Origin: Parasedimentitalea psychrophila
GTDB lineage: Bacteria; Pseudomonadota; Alphaproteobacteria; Rhodobacterales; Rhodobacteraceae
Length of the DNA: 64,000 bases
Reading direction: 5' to 3'
Assembly: GCF_030285785.1 (NCBI RefSeq)
Contig: NZ_CP127247.1
Span: 2,937,501 to 3,001,500 of the forward strand
Positions 9,223 to 19,368 of the stretch are shown here, piece after piece. Numbering within the stretch: the first letter of the stretch is position 1; every line of letters starts with the position of its first letter. The notes under the pieces were generated by a model. The model was not told the origin of the DNA and made no database searches. It saw only the letters and a list, made by a program, of their open reading frames with translations. Position numbers and translations under genes: made by a program.

Positions 9223-11241
9223 ATGTCACTGACCCCCGGATTCCTTGATGAACTGCGCAACCGCGTCAGCCTGAGCCAGGTTGTCGGGCGCAAAGTCATG
9301 TGGGACCAGCGCAAATCCAATATGGGCAAGGGCGACATGTGGGCGCCATGCCCGTTTCACCACGAAAAATCCGCCAGTTTCCACGTCGATGACCGCAAGG
9401 GATTCTATTATTGCTTTGGCTGTCAGGCCAAGGGCGATGCGATTGGCTTTGTGCAGGAAACTGAAAACGTCGGCTTTATGGAGGCGGTGCAGATCATCGC
9501 CGCCGAAGCCGGGATGGAAATGCCCGCCCGCGACCCTCAGGCGCAACAGAAACAGGACCGCCGCACATTGCTGGTGGATGTGATGGAACAGGCGGTGCAG
9601 TTCTTCCGTCTGCAACTGAACACCGGCCGCGCCCATGACGCCCGCGCCTATCTGGAACGGCGCGGCATGTCGCAGCAATCGCTGGAACGCTGGCAGATCG
9701 GCTTTGCCCCCGATGGCTGGCAGAACATGTGGGACCACCTGCGTGGCAAGGGCGTGGATGAGGATCTGATCTTCGGTGCTGGGCTGGCAAAGCCGTCAAC
9801 CAAGGGCGGTAAACCCTATGACACCTTCCGCAATCGCATCATGTTCCCGATCCGCGACGCCCGCGGCCGTGCCATTGCCTTTGGCGGCCGGGCGATGGAT
9901 CCCAATGACAACGCCAAATACCTGAACTCGCCCGAGACCGAATTGTTCGACAAGGGCCGCAGCCTGTATAATCTCGCCCCCGCCCGGGTGGCCGCTGGCA
10001 AGGGTCAGCCGCTGCTGGTGGCCGAGGGCTATATGGATGTGATCGCTCTGGCGGACGGCGGCTTTGAGGCGGCAGTGGCACCGCTGGGCACCGCAGTGAC
10101 CGAAAGCCAGCTGATGATGATGTGGCGGATCGCGGATGAGCCGATCATTGCGCTGGACGGCGACACCGCCGGCCTGCGCGCCGCAATGCGGCTGATTGAT
10201 CTGGCGCTGCCGCTGCTGGAGGCCGGTAAATCGCTGCGCTTTGCGATGATGCCCGAAGGCAAAGACCCCGACGATCTGATCCGCAGTCAGGGTCCGGCGG
10301 CGGTGCAGGCGCTGTTGGATCAAGCGATGCCGATGGTGAAACTGCTGTGGCAGCGCGAAACCGAGGGCAAGGTGTTCGACAGCCCCGAACGCAAGGCCGG
10401 GCTGGACAAAAGCCTGCGCCAAAAGATCAAACTGATCCGCGATCCGTCGATCCGCAAACACTATGGCGATGACGTCAAAGACATGCTCTGGGAGCTGTAT
10501 CGCGGCAATCGCAAGCCTGCCAGTGCGGCCTTTAACCCCAATGGTGACTTTCCCCCCAAGGGTGGCTTCACCGCCAAGGGAGGCTTCAAGGACGGGGCGC
10601 GCGGCAAATGGCGTCCGGGCAAAGCGGTGCCGCAACCGCTGGCCAGCACCAAAAGCTCCATGTTGGCGGCGGCCACCGATCAGGCAGCCATTGCCATGCG
10701 AGAGGCGGTTATTCTGGCCAGCGCCATCGCCACGCCGGCGGTGATCGTTGAATTTGAAGCCAATTTTGAACGGATGTCCTGCGCCGACCCGGACCATGCC
10801 ATCATGCGCGATATGATCCTGCGCTACGGCGTGGGCGCGCCGGACCGGCTGCAGGATGAAATACTCTATGCTTTGGGGCCTTATGCCCTTGAAAACCTGC
10901 ATGCGCTTCGCCATGTCGCAATCAGCCCCTGTCTGCGCAACCCCGGTGATCTGGAAACCGCCAGCCTGATGCTGAGTGAAGAATTCGCCAAAATAGAAGC
11001 GCGGCTTGGGCTGGATGCCGAGGTGGCCGAGGCCGAAGAAGACCTGAGCGGGCTCGCCGATGAGGCGGTGACCTGGCGTTTGGGGCAGGCCGCCGAGGCC
11101 CGCAATAAGGCGGTGCGCAGTGAAAACGAAGACCGCGCGCAGTATGATATTGCCGACAACGGGGCGCGCCTGAACCGGGATGAACGCAACCTGTTGAGCG
11201 CGCTAACAGATGGAATCAACTTCTCACGAAAACGCCGCTGA
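9223..11241 (+). CDS. dnaG: DNA primase
   Basis: A 672-aa primase that makes RNA primers for replication with DnaB helicase. The N-terminal CHC2 zinc finger is visible (CPFHHEKSASF then YYCFGCQAKGDAIGF, residues ~43-72), followed by the primase core (GFAPDGW, FPIRDARGRAIAFGGRAM) and the Toprim domain (VAEGYMDVIAL, then IIALDGDTAG). The C-terminal helicase-binding part is less conserved and includes a low-complexity glycine/lysine stretch near 435-465. It precedes rpoD, as in the classical macromolecular synthesis operon but without rpsU. Confidence 0.97.
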   Translation: MSLTPGFLDELRNRVSLSQVVGRKVMWDQRKSNMGKGDMWAPCPFHHEKSASFHVDDRKGFYYCFGCQAKGDAIGFVQETENVGFMEAVQIIAAEAGMEMPARDPQAQQKQDRRTLLVDVMEQAVQFFRLQLNTGRAHDARAYLERRGMSQQSLERWQIGFAPDGWQNMWDHLRGKGVDEDLIFGAGLAKPSTKGGKPYDTFRNRIMFPIRDARGRAIAFGGRAMDPNDNAKYLNSPETELFDKGRSLYNLAPARVAAGKGQPLLVAEGYMDVIALADGGFEAAVAPLGTAVTESQLMMMWRIADEPIIALDGDTAGLRAAMRLIDLALPLLEAGKSLRFAMMPEGKDPDDLIRSQGPAAVQALLDQAMPMVKLLWQRETEGKVFDSPERKAGLDKSLRQKIKLIRDPSIRKHYGDDVKDMLWELYRGNRKPASAAFNPNGDFPPKGGFTAKGGFKDGARGKWRPGKAVPQPLASTKSSMLAAATDQAAIAMREAVILASAIATPAVIVEFEANFERMSCADPDHAIMRDMILRYGVGAPDRLQDEILYALGPYALENLHALRHVAISPCLRNPGDLETASLMLSEEFAKIEARLGLDAEVAEAEEDLSGLADEAVTWRLGQAAEARNKAVRSENEDRAQYDIADNGARLNRDERNLLSALTDGINFSRKRR

Positions 11242-11288
11242 GTCGCTTTCATAAGGAAGTACCTAGAGAAACCGGGTAAACGGGGTGA

Positions 11289-11315
11289 CGAATCACTTGC
11301 TGCATGAGTGATTCG
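11289..11315. promoter_or_regulatory. hairpin between dnaG and rpoD
   Basis: A perfect 9-bp inverted repeat (CGAATCACT at 11289-11297, AGTGATTCG at 11307-11315) with a nine-base loop. It lies in the 113-bp gap between dnaG and rpoD. No T run follows, so it is unlikely to be a full terminator. It could be an mRNA processing or stability element that separates dnaG and rpoD expression. Confidence 0.5.
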
Positions 11316-11354
11316 CCTAGACCGAATCGCCCTTAGCCCCTGTAGGAGCATTGA

Positions 11355-13349
11355 ATGGCCGCCAAAGACACCGACGACCGCAAACGTGACGACCAGGAAC
11401 CTGAAACCTCGCTGGACATGAGTCAGGCTGCCGTCAAAAAGATGATCTCTGAGGCCCGCGAGAAGGGCTATATCACCTATGACCAGCTGAATAAGGTTTT
11501 GCCACCCGATCAGGTGGGCTCGGAACAGATCGAAGACGTGATGTCGATGCTCTCGGAAATGGGCATCAATATCATCGAGGACGAGGAAGCCGAAGAGGAA
11601 GAGCAAAAGGGCTCGACCGATCTGGTCACCGCTGACGGCGCCCGTGAAGTTACCATCGCCACCGCCGCGTCTGAGAAGCTGGACCGCACCGATGATCCGG
11701 TGCGCATGTACCTGCGCGAGATGGGCTCGGTTGAGCTGCTCAGCCGCGAGGGCGAGATCGCCATCGCCAAGCGCATCGAGGCCGGCCGCAATACGATGAT
11801 CGCCGGGCTGTGCGAAAGCCCGCTGACCTTTCAGGCGATCACCATCTGGCATGATGAACTGCTGACCGAAGACATTCTGCTGCGCGACGTCATTGATCTG
11901 GAAACCACTTTTGGCAACACGATGAATGAGGACGGAACACCTCAGGATTCGGTGACCGCCCCCACGGATGCCGCCAAGACCGAAAAGCCCGAGGCTGAGG
12001 CTGGCACCGTGCTGGATGCCGACGGCAATCCGATCAGCCAGGACGATGACGACGACGATGACGAGGACGATCAGGCCAACCTGTCGCTGGCTGCGATGGA
12101 AGCCGCGCTCAAGGATCAGGTTCTGACCATGTTGGAGCGGATCTCTTCGGATTATTCGCAACTGTCGGAAATGCAGGACAGCCGGATTTCGGCAACCCTG
12201 AACGAAGACGGCTCCTTTAGCGCCAAAGACGAAGAGGTCTATCAGGCGCTGCGCTCGGAAATCGTTGAGCTGGTGAACGAGCTTCACCTGCATAACAACC
12301 GGATCGACGCGCTGATCGACCAGCTGTACGGCATCAACCGCCGGGTCATGCAGATTGACGGCTCGATGGTGAAACTGGCCGACCAGGCCCGCATCAACCG
12401 TCGCGAATTTGTTGACGCTTATCGGGGCCGCGAGCTGGACCCCAACTGGCTGGCGGAAATGGGCCAAAAGCCGGGCCGTGGCTGGAAGATGTTCATCGAC
12501 CGCTCCACCGAGAAAGTCGAAGAGCTGCGCGCCGAAATCGCCCAGGTCGGCCAGTATGTCGGTCTGGATATCTCGGAATTCCGCCGCATTGTGCAACAGG
12601 TGCAAAAAGGCGAAAAAGAAGCGCGGGCCGCCAAGAAGGAAATGGTCGAGGCCAACCTGCGTCTGGTGATCTCAATCGCCAAGAAATACACCAACCGCGG
12701 CTTGCAGTTCCTGGATCTGATCCAGGAAGGTAACATCGGCCTGATGAAGGCGGTGGACAAGTTTGAATACCGCCGTGGCTACAAGTTCTCGACCTATGCG
12801 ACCTGGTGGATCCGCCAGGCGATCACCCGCTCGATCGCCGATCAGGCCCGCACCATCCGTATTCCGGTGCATATGATCGAGACCATCAACAAGCTGGTCC
12901 GCACCGGTCGCCAGATGCTGCACGAAATCGGTCGCGAACCGACGCCGGAAGAACTGGCCGCCAAGCTGCAAATGCCGCTGGAGAAGGTTCGCAAGGTGAT
13001 GAAGATCGCCAAAGAGCCGATTTCACTGGAAACCCCGATTGGTGACGAAGAAGACAGCCAGCTGGGTGATTTCATCGAGGACAAGAATGCCGTGCTGCCG
13101 CTCGACAGCGCCATTCAGGAAAACCTCAAGGAAACCACTACTCGCGTGCTGGCCTCGCTCACCCCGCGTGAGGAACGTGTGCTGCGGATGCGCTTTGGCA
13201 TCGGCATGAACACCGACCACACGCTGGAAGAAGTCGGCCAGCAGTTCTCGGTAACCCGCGAACGGATTCGTCAGATCGAGGCCAAGGCGCTGCGGAAACT
13301 GAAGCATCCAAGCCGAAGCAGGAAACTGCGGAGTTTCTTGGATCAGTGA
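11355..13349 (+). CDS. rpoD: RNA polymerase primary sigma factor (sigma-70)
   Basis: A 664-aa housekeeping sigma factor. Region 1.1 is N-terminal ([20 protein letters not shown]). Region 1.2 is [22 protein letters not shown] long non-conserved insert includes an aspartate-rich tract near residues 232-241. Region 2 has [20 protein letters not shown] and [13 protein letters not shown]. Regions 3 and 4 end with [25 protein letters not shown] precedes the ATG. Length and architecture are those of alphaproteobacterial RpoD, and it is followed by a strong terminator. Confidence 0.98.
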   Translation: MAAKDTDDRKRDDQEPETSLDMSQAAVKKMISEAREKGYITYDQLNKVLPPDQVGSEQIEDVMSMLSEMGINIIEDEEAEEEEQKGSTDLVTADGAREVTIATAASEKLDRTDDPVRMYLREMGSVELLSREGEIAIAKRIEAGRNTMIAGLCESPLTFQAITIWHDELLTEDILLRDVIDLETTFGNTMNEDGTPQDSVTAPTDAAKTEKPEAEAGTVLDADGNPISQDDDDDDDEDDQANLSLAAMEAALKDQVLTMLERISSDYSQLSEMQDSRISATLNEDGSFSAKDEEVYQALRSEIVELVNELHLHNNRIDALIDQLYGINRRVMQIDGSMVKLADQARINRREFVDAYRGRELDPNWLAEMGQKPGRGWKMFIDRSTEKVEELRAEIAQVGQYVGLDISEFRRIVQQVQKGEKEARAAKKEMVEANLRLVISIAKKYTNRGLQFLDLIQEGNIGLMKAVDKFEYRRGYKFSTYATWWIRQAITRSIADQARTIRIPVHMIETINKLVRTGRQMLHEIGREPTPEELAAKLQMPLEKVRKVMKIAKEPISLETPIGDEEDSQLGDFIEDKNAVLPLDSAIQENLKETTTRVLASLTPREERVLRMRFGIGMNTDHTLEEVGQQFSVTRERIRQIEAKALRKLKHPSRSRKLRSFLDQ

Positions 13350-13357
13350 TTTAGAAG

Positions 13358-13388
13358 ACGCCCCCGCAAGGGGGCGTTTTTCGTTTTG
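13358..13388 (+). terminator. rho-independent terminator after rpoD
   Basis: ACGCCCCC at 13358-13365 and GGGGGCGT at 13370-13377 form an 8-bp stem with a GCAA tetraloop, followed by TTTTTCGTTTT. It begins nine bases after the rpoD stop. Confidence 0.93.
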
Positions 13389-13724
13389 GAGGTTCTTTTG
13401 ATTAAAATCAGTTTGGAATGGAATGCCGTTGTAGCCTGGAAAAACCAGAAAAGAGATGGGTGGGGCATCTTAAACTCATCGATCTCGGGGTAGGCGATAA
13501 TTGTTTATATGACAAAGCTTGGACCAAGTATGGGAATTAGCCCGGCACCGCCGGGCCGCGCCTGACCTTCCCGTCACGCCAAAGGCGTGCTTTCAGCACG
13601 ACGAAGGCGCTTTGCACCTCTCCAAGGTCAAGCGCGCCCCTTTGTGAATATCGTCAAGCACCTTCCCCCCGTGCAATCCCCCACGCGATATGTCACCCTC
13701 CACGAAAACCAGTAGGAGCCCGAC
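13389..13724. other. gap between rpoD and the HlyU-like gene
   Basis: About 335 bases with no gene. It holds two compact hairpins: GCCCGGC-ACC-GCCGGGC at 13540-13556 and CACGCC-AAA-GGCGTG near 13575-13590. The first half is AT-richer than the surroundings. The hairpins resemble intergenic GC-rich repeats, but I see no second copy of either in this window. Confidence 0.45.
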
Positions 13725-14003
13725 ATGTCGCTTTTGAAAAAACTCTTCGGTGGGTCCGGCGCGGCTACCCCCACGGCCCCCGAGCCGGTGCTCTATAAAG
13801 GGTTCGCCATTTTCCCCGATCCCATTGCCGAAGGGAAACACTACCGTCTTGCTGCCCGGATCGAGAAGGAAATCGCGGGCGAATTGAAAATCCACCGGCT
13901 CATCCGCGCCGACACGCTCAACTCAAGCGACGCCGCTGCCGAGGCGGCGATCCAGAAATCAAAGGTCGCAATCGACCAGATGGGCGATCAACTTTTCCGC
14001 TAA
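13725..14003 (+). CDS. HlyU family protein
   Basis: A 92-aa protein starting MSLLKKLFGG and containing the HlyU pattern: YKGFAIFPDPIAEGKHYRLAA, then ageing-type charged residues and LIRADTLNSSDAA, ending KVAIDQMGDQLF. HlyU of Vibrio is a transcriptional activator, but the short alphaproteobacterial members are functionally undefined. It is monocistronic as far as I can see, with GTAGGAG before the ATG. Confidence 0.75.
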   Translation: MSLLKKLFGGSGAATPTAPEPVLYKGFAIFPDPIAEGKHYRLAARIEKEIAGELKIHRLIRADTLNSSDAAAEAAIQKSKVAIDQMGDQLFR

Positions 14004-14111
14004 CATTGCCCATCAATGCCGTTAACCATTTGGTAACCTTCTGCATTGCCCCACGGCAGCCACCTCTCTAGACTGAGCCCATTGGTGGGACGCATTCGCC
14101 TGGGGATTACG

Positions 14112-14399
14112 ATGTCTGCAAATTCAAACCTGAACGAGGCGCTCGGCCTGTTGGATGAAAAGCTCCAGTCGCTGAACGCCATGACGCGGGCCAATCAGTT
14201 CATGATTGACGCGCTGCGCGATCACCCGCTGACGCTCAAGGCGCTGGACGCCGATGGCGCGCGGGCCTTTCTGCGCCAATCGGCCAGGGCCAAGTTCGCC
14301 GATGACGCCGCCAGCCGTGACATCCTGACAGTGCTGGAACAGCTGCTTGCGCCGCGCCAATCGGCTAAAATCATCCCGTTTCCGGCTCGGCCCGCATAA
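14112..14399 (+). CDS. small conserved-looking hypothetical protein
   Basis: A 95-aa soluble, mostly helical protein beginning MSANSNLNEALGLLDEKLQ and ending in a proline-rich IIPFPARPA tail. I chose the ATG at 14112 over the upstream in-frame ATG at 14046, because residues before it look like leader translation. No family recognised. It is flanked by the HlyU-like gene and the secreted paralogue pair, all on the plus strand. Confidence 0.6.
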   Translation: MSANSNLNEALGLLDEKLQSLNAMTRANQFMIDALRDHPLTLKALDADGARAFLRQSARAKFADDAASRDILTVLEQLLAPRQSAKIIPFPARPA

Positions 14400-14581
14400 A
14401 TCTGACGCTGCGATCCAAGCCCCGGCAATCCGTCGGCAGCCAATAATCAGCCCCCCATTTGTCGCAGGGTTTTGCCCGCCTGACCGGGGCACCCCGGGAT
14501 TGGGCTGGCATACCGGCGCAAGCTGGCTATGATGGGGGCAGATGGCTAGGCCATGTCGGCGTTTTAAGTGTTGGTTTGAAA

Positions 14582-15007
14582 ATGAAAAAATCTCTCTCTA
14601 CATTGCTTCTCTGCGGCGCTGCGATCACCGCGATCACCGCTTGCACGGTCGAAGCCAGTAATTTCAAAAGTTTAAAATATGGCGCCCGGGCCTATCCCCA
14701 TGCGGGCGTGGTTTTTGAGGTGGCCCCACAATTTGGCGCCACCCGCTCGGCCTATTGGTGCGCCGGCTCGGAATATGCGCGCCGCTATCTGGGGGCCGGC
14801 TGGCAGACGCCGATCTATGTTGTGCGGGGGCTTGGCCTAGGCGAGGTATCAGGCCGCAAAGACACCGTGCTCTTTACACTTGACCCGGTTGGCTCTCATG
14901 TGCAGCCCAGTGCCATACTGCGCGCAGATGGGTTTAATGTGGGCAGTTATAAAACCGTTCAAGGCGGAGATTCGCACTGCGATCCGTATCTGCTCGACTT
15001 GTTGTGA
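14582..15007 (+). CDS. secreted/lipoprotein paralogue A, unknown function
   Basis: A 141-aa protein. MKKSLSTLLLCGAAITAITAC is a signal sequence ending in a cysteine that fits a weak lipobox (ITAC). The mature part has YWCAGSEYARRYLGAGWQ, then IYVVRGLG and a TVLFTLDP strand, with a second conserved cysteine near the C-terminus. The gene starting at 15101 encodes a clear paralogue with the same order of motifs. I used the ATG at 14582, where the signal peptide begins. The family was not recognised; the two-cysteine pattern suggests a disulphide in the periplasm. Confidence 0.7.
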   Translation: MKKSLSTLLLCGAAITAITACTVEASNFKSLKYGARAYPHAGVVFEVAPQFGATRSAYWCAGSEYARRYLGAGWQTPIYVVRGLGLGEVSGRKDTVLFTLDPVGSHVQPSAILRADGFNVGSYKTVQGGDSHCDPYLLDLL

Positions 15008-15100
15008 ATGCAGTATTTTAACATATGAGTCTGGCCTCAGCACAGTGATGCAAATGCGCGAATGCAGCGGCATCACCGGGCGGCGGCAGACTGGAGGTAG

Positions 15101-15535
15101 ATGGTGAAATCGATATTTAAACCCCTTGCCATTGTCGCCGCCTCGGTGCTGGCGCTGCCGCTGACCGCGCAGGAATTCCGGGCGACCAACTCGCTCTATG
15201 TCAACCGGGTCGACCAGAACGTGATTGAGGTCATTGGCCGCCCCGGAGTGCAAAAAGAAGACTATTGGTGTGGCATCGGAGATTATGTGCGCCGTGTCGT
15301 GCGGGCGCCCTGGAAGACCCGGATTTATGTGGTCAGTGACGTTGGCCGGGGCGTGACGACAGGGGCAAGGGATGCGGTGACATTTACCTTGACCCCCGAT
15401 GCGATCGGCATCGAGCCCTATCAGTCCAGTTTGATTCTCAATGTGCTGACGGTGGGCTATTCGCGCTCGGTTACCGCAGCGTTTGACCAGTGCTACAGGC
15501 GGCCGTTTTTCATGAATATGCTGTGGGATTATTAA
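15101..15535 (+). CDS. secreted paralogue B, unknown function
   Basis: A 144-aa protein with a signal peptide (IVAASVLALPLTAQ) and a mature domain sharing the pattern of the preceding gene: YWCGIGDYVRRVVRAPWK, IYVVSDVG, AVTFTLTP and a late cysteine (FDQC). A strong GGAGG precedes the ATG. The pair looks like a tandem duplication that has diverged at both ends; only paralogue A has a lipobox-like cysteine. Function unknown. Confidence 0.75.
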   Translation: MVKSIFKPLAIVAASVLALPLTAQEFRATNSLYVNRVDQNVIEVIGRPGVQKEDYWCGIGDYVRRVVRAPWKTRIYVVSDVGRGVTTGARDAVTFTLTPDAIGIEPYQSSLILNVLTVGYSRSVTAAFDQCYRRPFFMNMLWDY

Positions 15536-15735
15536 CCGCGCCACAGACCCGGTTTCACATCGAAACATCGAAACACCGAAACATAGGCGCCGGATGGCCT
15601 GCCCGCGCCTATCATGGCCTCTATTTAGGGGTGTGAATATCCCCCTACCCAAATCCTAGCGTCTGCCCTATAACTGTGGATAACTATATTGAACTCCGCA
15701 CAAGTTGTGGTCGAGTTGATTGAGGGGAACTGTAA

Positions 15736-16203
15736 ATGCGCTGTCCGTTTTGCGGGAATGTTGATACCCAGGTAAAGGATTCCCGGCCCGCCGAGGATCA
15801 CGTTGCGATCCGGCGACGGCGGTTTTGCCCGGCCTGCGGTGGACGCTTTACCACCTATGAGCGGGTGCAGCTGCGTGATCTGGTGGTGATCAAGTCAAAG
15901 GGCAAACGCGAAGATTTCGACCGTGACAAACTGGAGCGGTCAATCCGGATTTCAATGCAGAAACGCCCGGTTGATCCGGAGCGGATCGACCAGATGATCT
16001 CGGGTATCGTGCGGCGGCTGGAAAGCATGGGCGACACCGATATTCAGTCCAGCCGGATTGGCGAGATTGTGATGGAGTCGCTGGCTCGGATCGACACCGT
16101 GGCCTATGTGCGCTTTGCCAGCGTCTACAAGAATTTCCAGGCGGCGGATGATTTTGAGGATTTTGTCCATGAATTGCGGCCGCTGACGCCGCCGGAAGAG
16201 TGA
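15736..16203 (+). CDS. nrdR: transcriptional repressor NrdR
   Basis: A 155-aa regulator of ribonucleotide reductase genes that senses ATP/dATP. The N-terminal zinc ribbon is MRCPFCG...[13 protein letters not shown] (four cysteines at residues 3, 6, ~34, ~37). The ATP-cone domain follows ([14 protein letters not shown], then [11 protein letters not shown]). Its stop codon overlaps the GTG start of ribD, so the two genes are co-translated, the usual arrangement in this group. Confidence 0.96.
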   Translation: MRCPFCGNVDTQVKDSRPAEDHVAIRRRRFCPACGGRFTTYERVQLRDLVVIKSKGKREDFDRDKLERSIRISMQKRPVDPERIDQMISGIVRRLESMGDTDIQSSRIGEIVMESLARIDTVAYVRFASVYKNFQAADDFEDFVHELRPLTPPEE

Positions 16204-17300
16204 GCGACACTGATACCCGGTTCATGGCGCTGGCGCTTAGTCTGGGGCGGCGGGGCCAGGGGCTGTGCTGGCCCAACCCGGCGGTGGGCTGTGTGCTGGT
16301 GCAGGGGGATCGGATCGTCGGGCGTGGCTGGACCCAACCGGGGGGGCGGCCACATGCCGAAACCATGGCGCTGGCCCAGGCCGGGGCGCAGGCCAGCGGC
16401 GCCACCGCCTATGTGACGCTGGAGCCCTGTGCGCATCAGGGCCAGACGCCGCCCTGCGCTCAGGCTTTGATCGACGCGGGCATCGCCCGGGTTGTGGCGG
16501 CAATCGAAGACAGCGATCCCAGGGTCTCGGGGCAGGGGTTTGAACGTCTGCGTCGGGCTGAGGTCGAGGTCAAGGCAGGGGTGCTTGCTGATCAGGCCGC
16601 CCGCGACCATGCCGGATTTTTTCTGAAGACAGAACAGGGCCGCCCGCTGGTGACGCTGAAACTGGCCGCCAGCTTTGATGGCCGCATTGCCACCAGCAGT
16701 GGCCACAGCCAGTGGATTACCGGCCCCGAGGCGCGCCGGGCGGTGCATGCGATGCGGGCCCGTCATGACGCGGTGATGGTCGGGGCAGGCACCGCCCGCG
16801 CAGATGATCCGTCGCTGACCGTGCGTGATCTCGGGGTCGCGCAGCAGCCGGTGCGGGTGGTGATTTCGCGCCATCTGGATCTGCCGCTGCTCAGCCAGCT
16901 GGCCCGCAGCGCCAAAGATGTGCCGCTCTGGCTGTGTCACGGCGCCGGCGCTGACGTTGAGCGGCTAAAGGCCTGGGAGGGTCTGGGCGCCAGGCTGCTA
17001 CCCTGTGCTGTTCGCGGCATGCAGCTGGACGCTGGGGATATCCTGCAACAATTGGGCAAGGCGGGGCTGACCCGGGTGTTCTGCGAAGGCGGCGGCGCGC
17101 TGGCGGCGTCACTGCTGGCCCTCGATCTGGTGGACGAGCTGATCGGCTTTACCGCCGGGCTGGGCATTGGTGCCGAGGGGCTGCCGATGATTGGCGCCCT
17201 GGGCCTGACCCGGTTGGAACAAGCGCCGCGATTCCAGCTGATTGAAACCCGTCAGGTCGGACCGGATGTCGAGCATCGTTGGACCCGGTCGCTGCAATGA
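16200..17300 (+). CDS. ribD: bifunctional pyrimidine deaminase/reductase
   Basis: A 366-aa riboflavin enzyme that deaminates and then reduces the pyrimidine made from GTP. The N-terminal deaminase has the zinc motif HAETMAL and [16 protein letters not shown] (residues ~50-85). The C-terminal reductase starts near 145 ([14 protein letters not shown]). It starts with GTG at 16200, overlapping the nrdR stop (GTGA). The riboflavin genes continue with ribE only at 22 kb, after an opposite-strand capsule block. Confidence 0.96.
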   Translation: MSDTDTRFMALALSLGRRGQGLCWPNPAVGCVLVQGDRIVGRGWTQPGGRPHAETMALAQAGAQASGATAYVTLEPCAHQGQTPPCAQALIDAGIARVVAAIEDSDPRVSGQGFERLRRAEVEVKAGVLADQAARDHAGFFLKTEQGRPLVTLKLAASFDGRIATSSGHSQWITGPEARRAVHAMRARHDAVMVGAGTARADDPSLTVRDLGVAQQPVRVVISRHLDLPLLSQLARSAKDVPLWLCHGAGADVERLKAWEGLGARLLPCAVRGMQLDAGDILQQLGKAGLTRVFCEGGGALAASLLALDLVDELIGFTAGLGIGAEGLPMIGALGLTRLEQAPRFQLIETRQVGPDVEHRWTRSLQ

Positions 17301-17350
17301 CATGAACATGGCGGCCGGCCAGCTGTGACCGCCGCCTAACTGACGGCCGC

Positions 17351-19363
17351 TTAGCGCCACAGATGCGCATAGGTGGCCAGTAGCCCCTGCAGCTTGGACA
17401 GCGCCCGGTTGGCCCTGCCGGGATGTGGGATCTCGCCGCTCTGCAGACGCTGCACCGCGACTTCAACCGGGCAGGGCAAGCCGGTCACCGGATCACAGTA
17501 GCGCGGATAGTCGATCAGTGCGGCATGCACCAACCCCAGCAGGCTGGGGCGCGCCTGGCGCCGCTTGGGTTGTCTCGACAGGTCCTGCGTCAGCCCCCAG
17601 CCGGAATAGAATGGCGCCCCCAAGGTGGTGACTTTGACGCCGCGCAGCAGCGCCTCAAACCCCATCAGCGAGGTCATCGTCCACAGCTCTCCGATCTCGT
17701 CAAACAGGGCAATGGGATCGCTGTTGAGCGCCACCACATCGGCCAGACCCTCGGCCTCAATTGCGCCACGGCGCAACCCGGCTTCAACATCCGGGTGCGG
17801 CTTGTAGATGATCACCGCATTCGGGTTGGCGGCGCGGGTGGCGCGCAGCAGATCCAGGTTGGTCTTGACCTTGCCGGCCCCGGTCAGGATCGAGGCATCG
17901 TCTTCGACCTGTCCCGGCACCAGAATGCGACGGCCTGCGGGCAGGTCCGGGCTGTCGCCGCCCAGATTGTATTTCGACAGGCTGGACTGGACGAGGCTGC
18001 GCAGCAGATTTTCGGCCCGCCGCTCCTGCGCCTCGGTCAGGCGCACCCGTTGCGCGATCAGATCCTCAAGGTCGCTGGGCTGTGTCGGATCGTAATAAAT
18101 GCCCTGCCGGTCGGTGACCAGCGACAGCGGCGGCACCAGTTCGGCCCCCAACCCGCGCGAGCGCAAAAAGCCATCTTCAACCCGGGTGGCGCCCTGATGG
18201 TCAGTCCCGGCCTTGCCCGCCCAGACCATCCAGTTGCGGCCACTGGCCTGAGCTTTGTTAACGTCCTCGGTGAACAGCAGCTTCTTTTCGCTGCCAAACA
18301 TCCTTTGCAGCGGCTGGCGTTTCCACAGGCGCATCCCCGAGGCAGCCCAGCCGTGGCGGTCCTGGCGCCAGGCCTGCACCTGTACCTCAAGATTATCCAA
18401 CACGGTTTCCAGCTCACAGAGCTGATCGCGAAACGGGTCGTACCAGACCGGATACAGGAACATCGCCGCCGCACAGAGCTGCTGCCGCGTCAACTGGCGC
18501 TGGCGTCTGGCCAGCGGGAACTCATCCAGCGTCAGCCCCCAGCCGGCATAGAAGGGCTGGCCAAAAATGCGCGGCTTGTGACCTGCCAGAATAGCCTCAA
18601 AGCCCATCTGCGACGATACCGTATAGACCCCGACGGCGCCGTCCAGCAGCTCCCACGGGGATACCGCCTCAGTCAGCAGGGTGATGCGGTCATTGGCATC
18701 CTCGGCGCGGTAATGGCCGGGGCGAAAGCCCTGCGATGTTTCCGGGTGGGCCTTGATGACAATGCGGGCGCCGGGATTTTCCTCTTGCGCAAACACCAGC
18801 ATCTCCAGGAACCGCGCCCGATCGGCACCGCTGGCCACCACCGAGGCATCGCCGCGCGCCTGATCCACCACCAGCACATAGCCGGGTTCAGGGACCGGGG
18901 TGGCGGGATCAAAGCCGTTGTATTTGCTCAACTGAACCTCGGTGATCCGCGACACCGCATCGCGGGCTCGGCGCATCAGGGCGCTGTCATCCAGCGGCTC
19001 TGTCGCCAGTATCTGTTCCAGATCCGATGGGCGGGCCGGGTCAAAATGCACCCCTGCGCGGTCCAGCTGCAAGCCAATCGGCGGCTCGCCGGCGCGGCCG
19101 GGGTGGATCGAGCGCAAAAAGGCGTCTTCGACCCGCAGCAGGCCAACCTGCTGCCTGTCGGCCACCCGGCGGCCACGATGGGCGGTGGGCGAGTTGCCCC
19201 AGATGCCCACCAGATCCTTGGGGCCGGGCAGGCCAAGCCGGATATCATAGCCGGCCAGCTGCAAAATGCGACGCAGGCGTTTCTGGGTGACAAAGCCACC
19301 GTTGTAAACAAACAGCCGGGAGCGATTGCTCCCGGCCTGATGCCTGTCATCAAAGCGGTTCAT
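17351..19363 (-). CDS. kpsC: capsular polysaccharide biosynthesis protein KpsC-like
   Basis: A protein of about 670 aa made of two related halves. Each half has a VEDxFLRS segment, a YDPxxPSDLE segment, an LSKYN block, then MGFEA and PFYxGWGLT. In studied KpsC proteins the two halves are beta-Kdo transferases that build the lipid-linked poly-Kdo anchor of capsule. I set the start at 19363 (MNRFDDRHQ), six bases after the stop of the upstream exporter gene; a longer frame would overlap that gene. It is the third gene of kpsS, exporter, kpsC. It converges with ribD. Confidence 0.88.
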   Translation of the reverse strand: MNRFDDRHQAGSNRSRLFVYNGGFVTQKRLRRILQLAGYDIRLGLPGPKDLVGIWGNSPTAHRGRRVADRQQVGLLRVEDAFLRSIHPGRAGEPPIGLQLDRAGVHFDPARPSDLEQILATEPLDDSALMRRARDAVSRITEVQLSKYNGFDPATPVPEPGYVLVVDQARGDASVVASGADRARFLEMLVFAQEENPGARIVIKAHPETSQGFRPGHYRAEDANDRITLLTEAVSPWELLDGAVGVYTVSSQMGFEAILAGHKPRIFGQPFYAGWGLTLDEFPLARRQRQLTRQQLCAAAMFLYPVWYDPFRDQLCELETVLDNLEVQVQAWRQDRHGWAASGMRLWKRQPLQRMFGSEKKLLFTEDVNKAQASGRNWMVWAGKAGTDHQGATRVEDGFLRSRGLGAELVPPLSLVTDRQGIYYDPTQPSDLEDLIAQRVRLTEAQERRAENLLRSLVQSSLSKYNLGGDSPDLPAGRRILVPGQVEDDASILTGAGKVKTNLDLLRATRAANPNAVIIYKPHPDVEAGLRRGAIEAEGLADVVALNSDPIALFDEIGELWTMTSLMGFEALLRGVKVTTLGAPFYSGWGLTQDLSRQPKRRQARPSLLGLVHAALIDYPRYCDPVTGLPCPVEVAVQRLQSGEIPHPGRANRALSKLQGLLATYAHLWR

Positions 19364-19368
19364 CTGTG

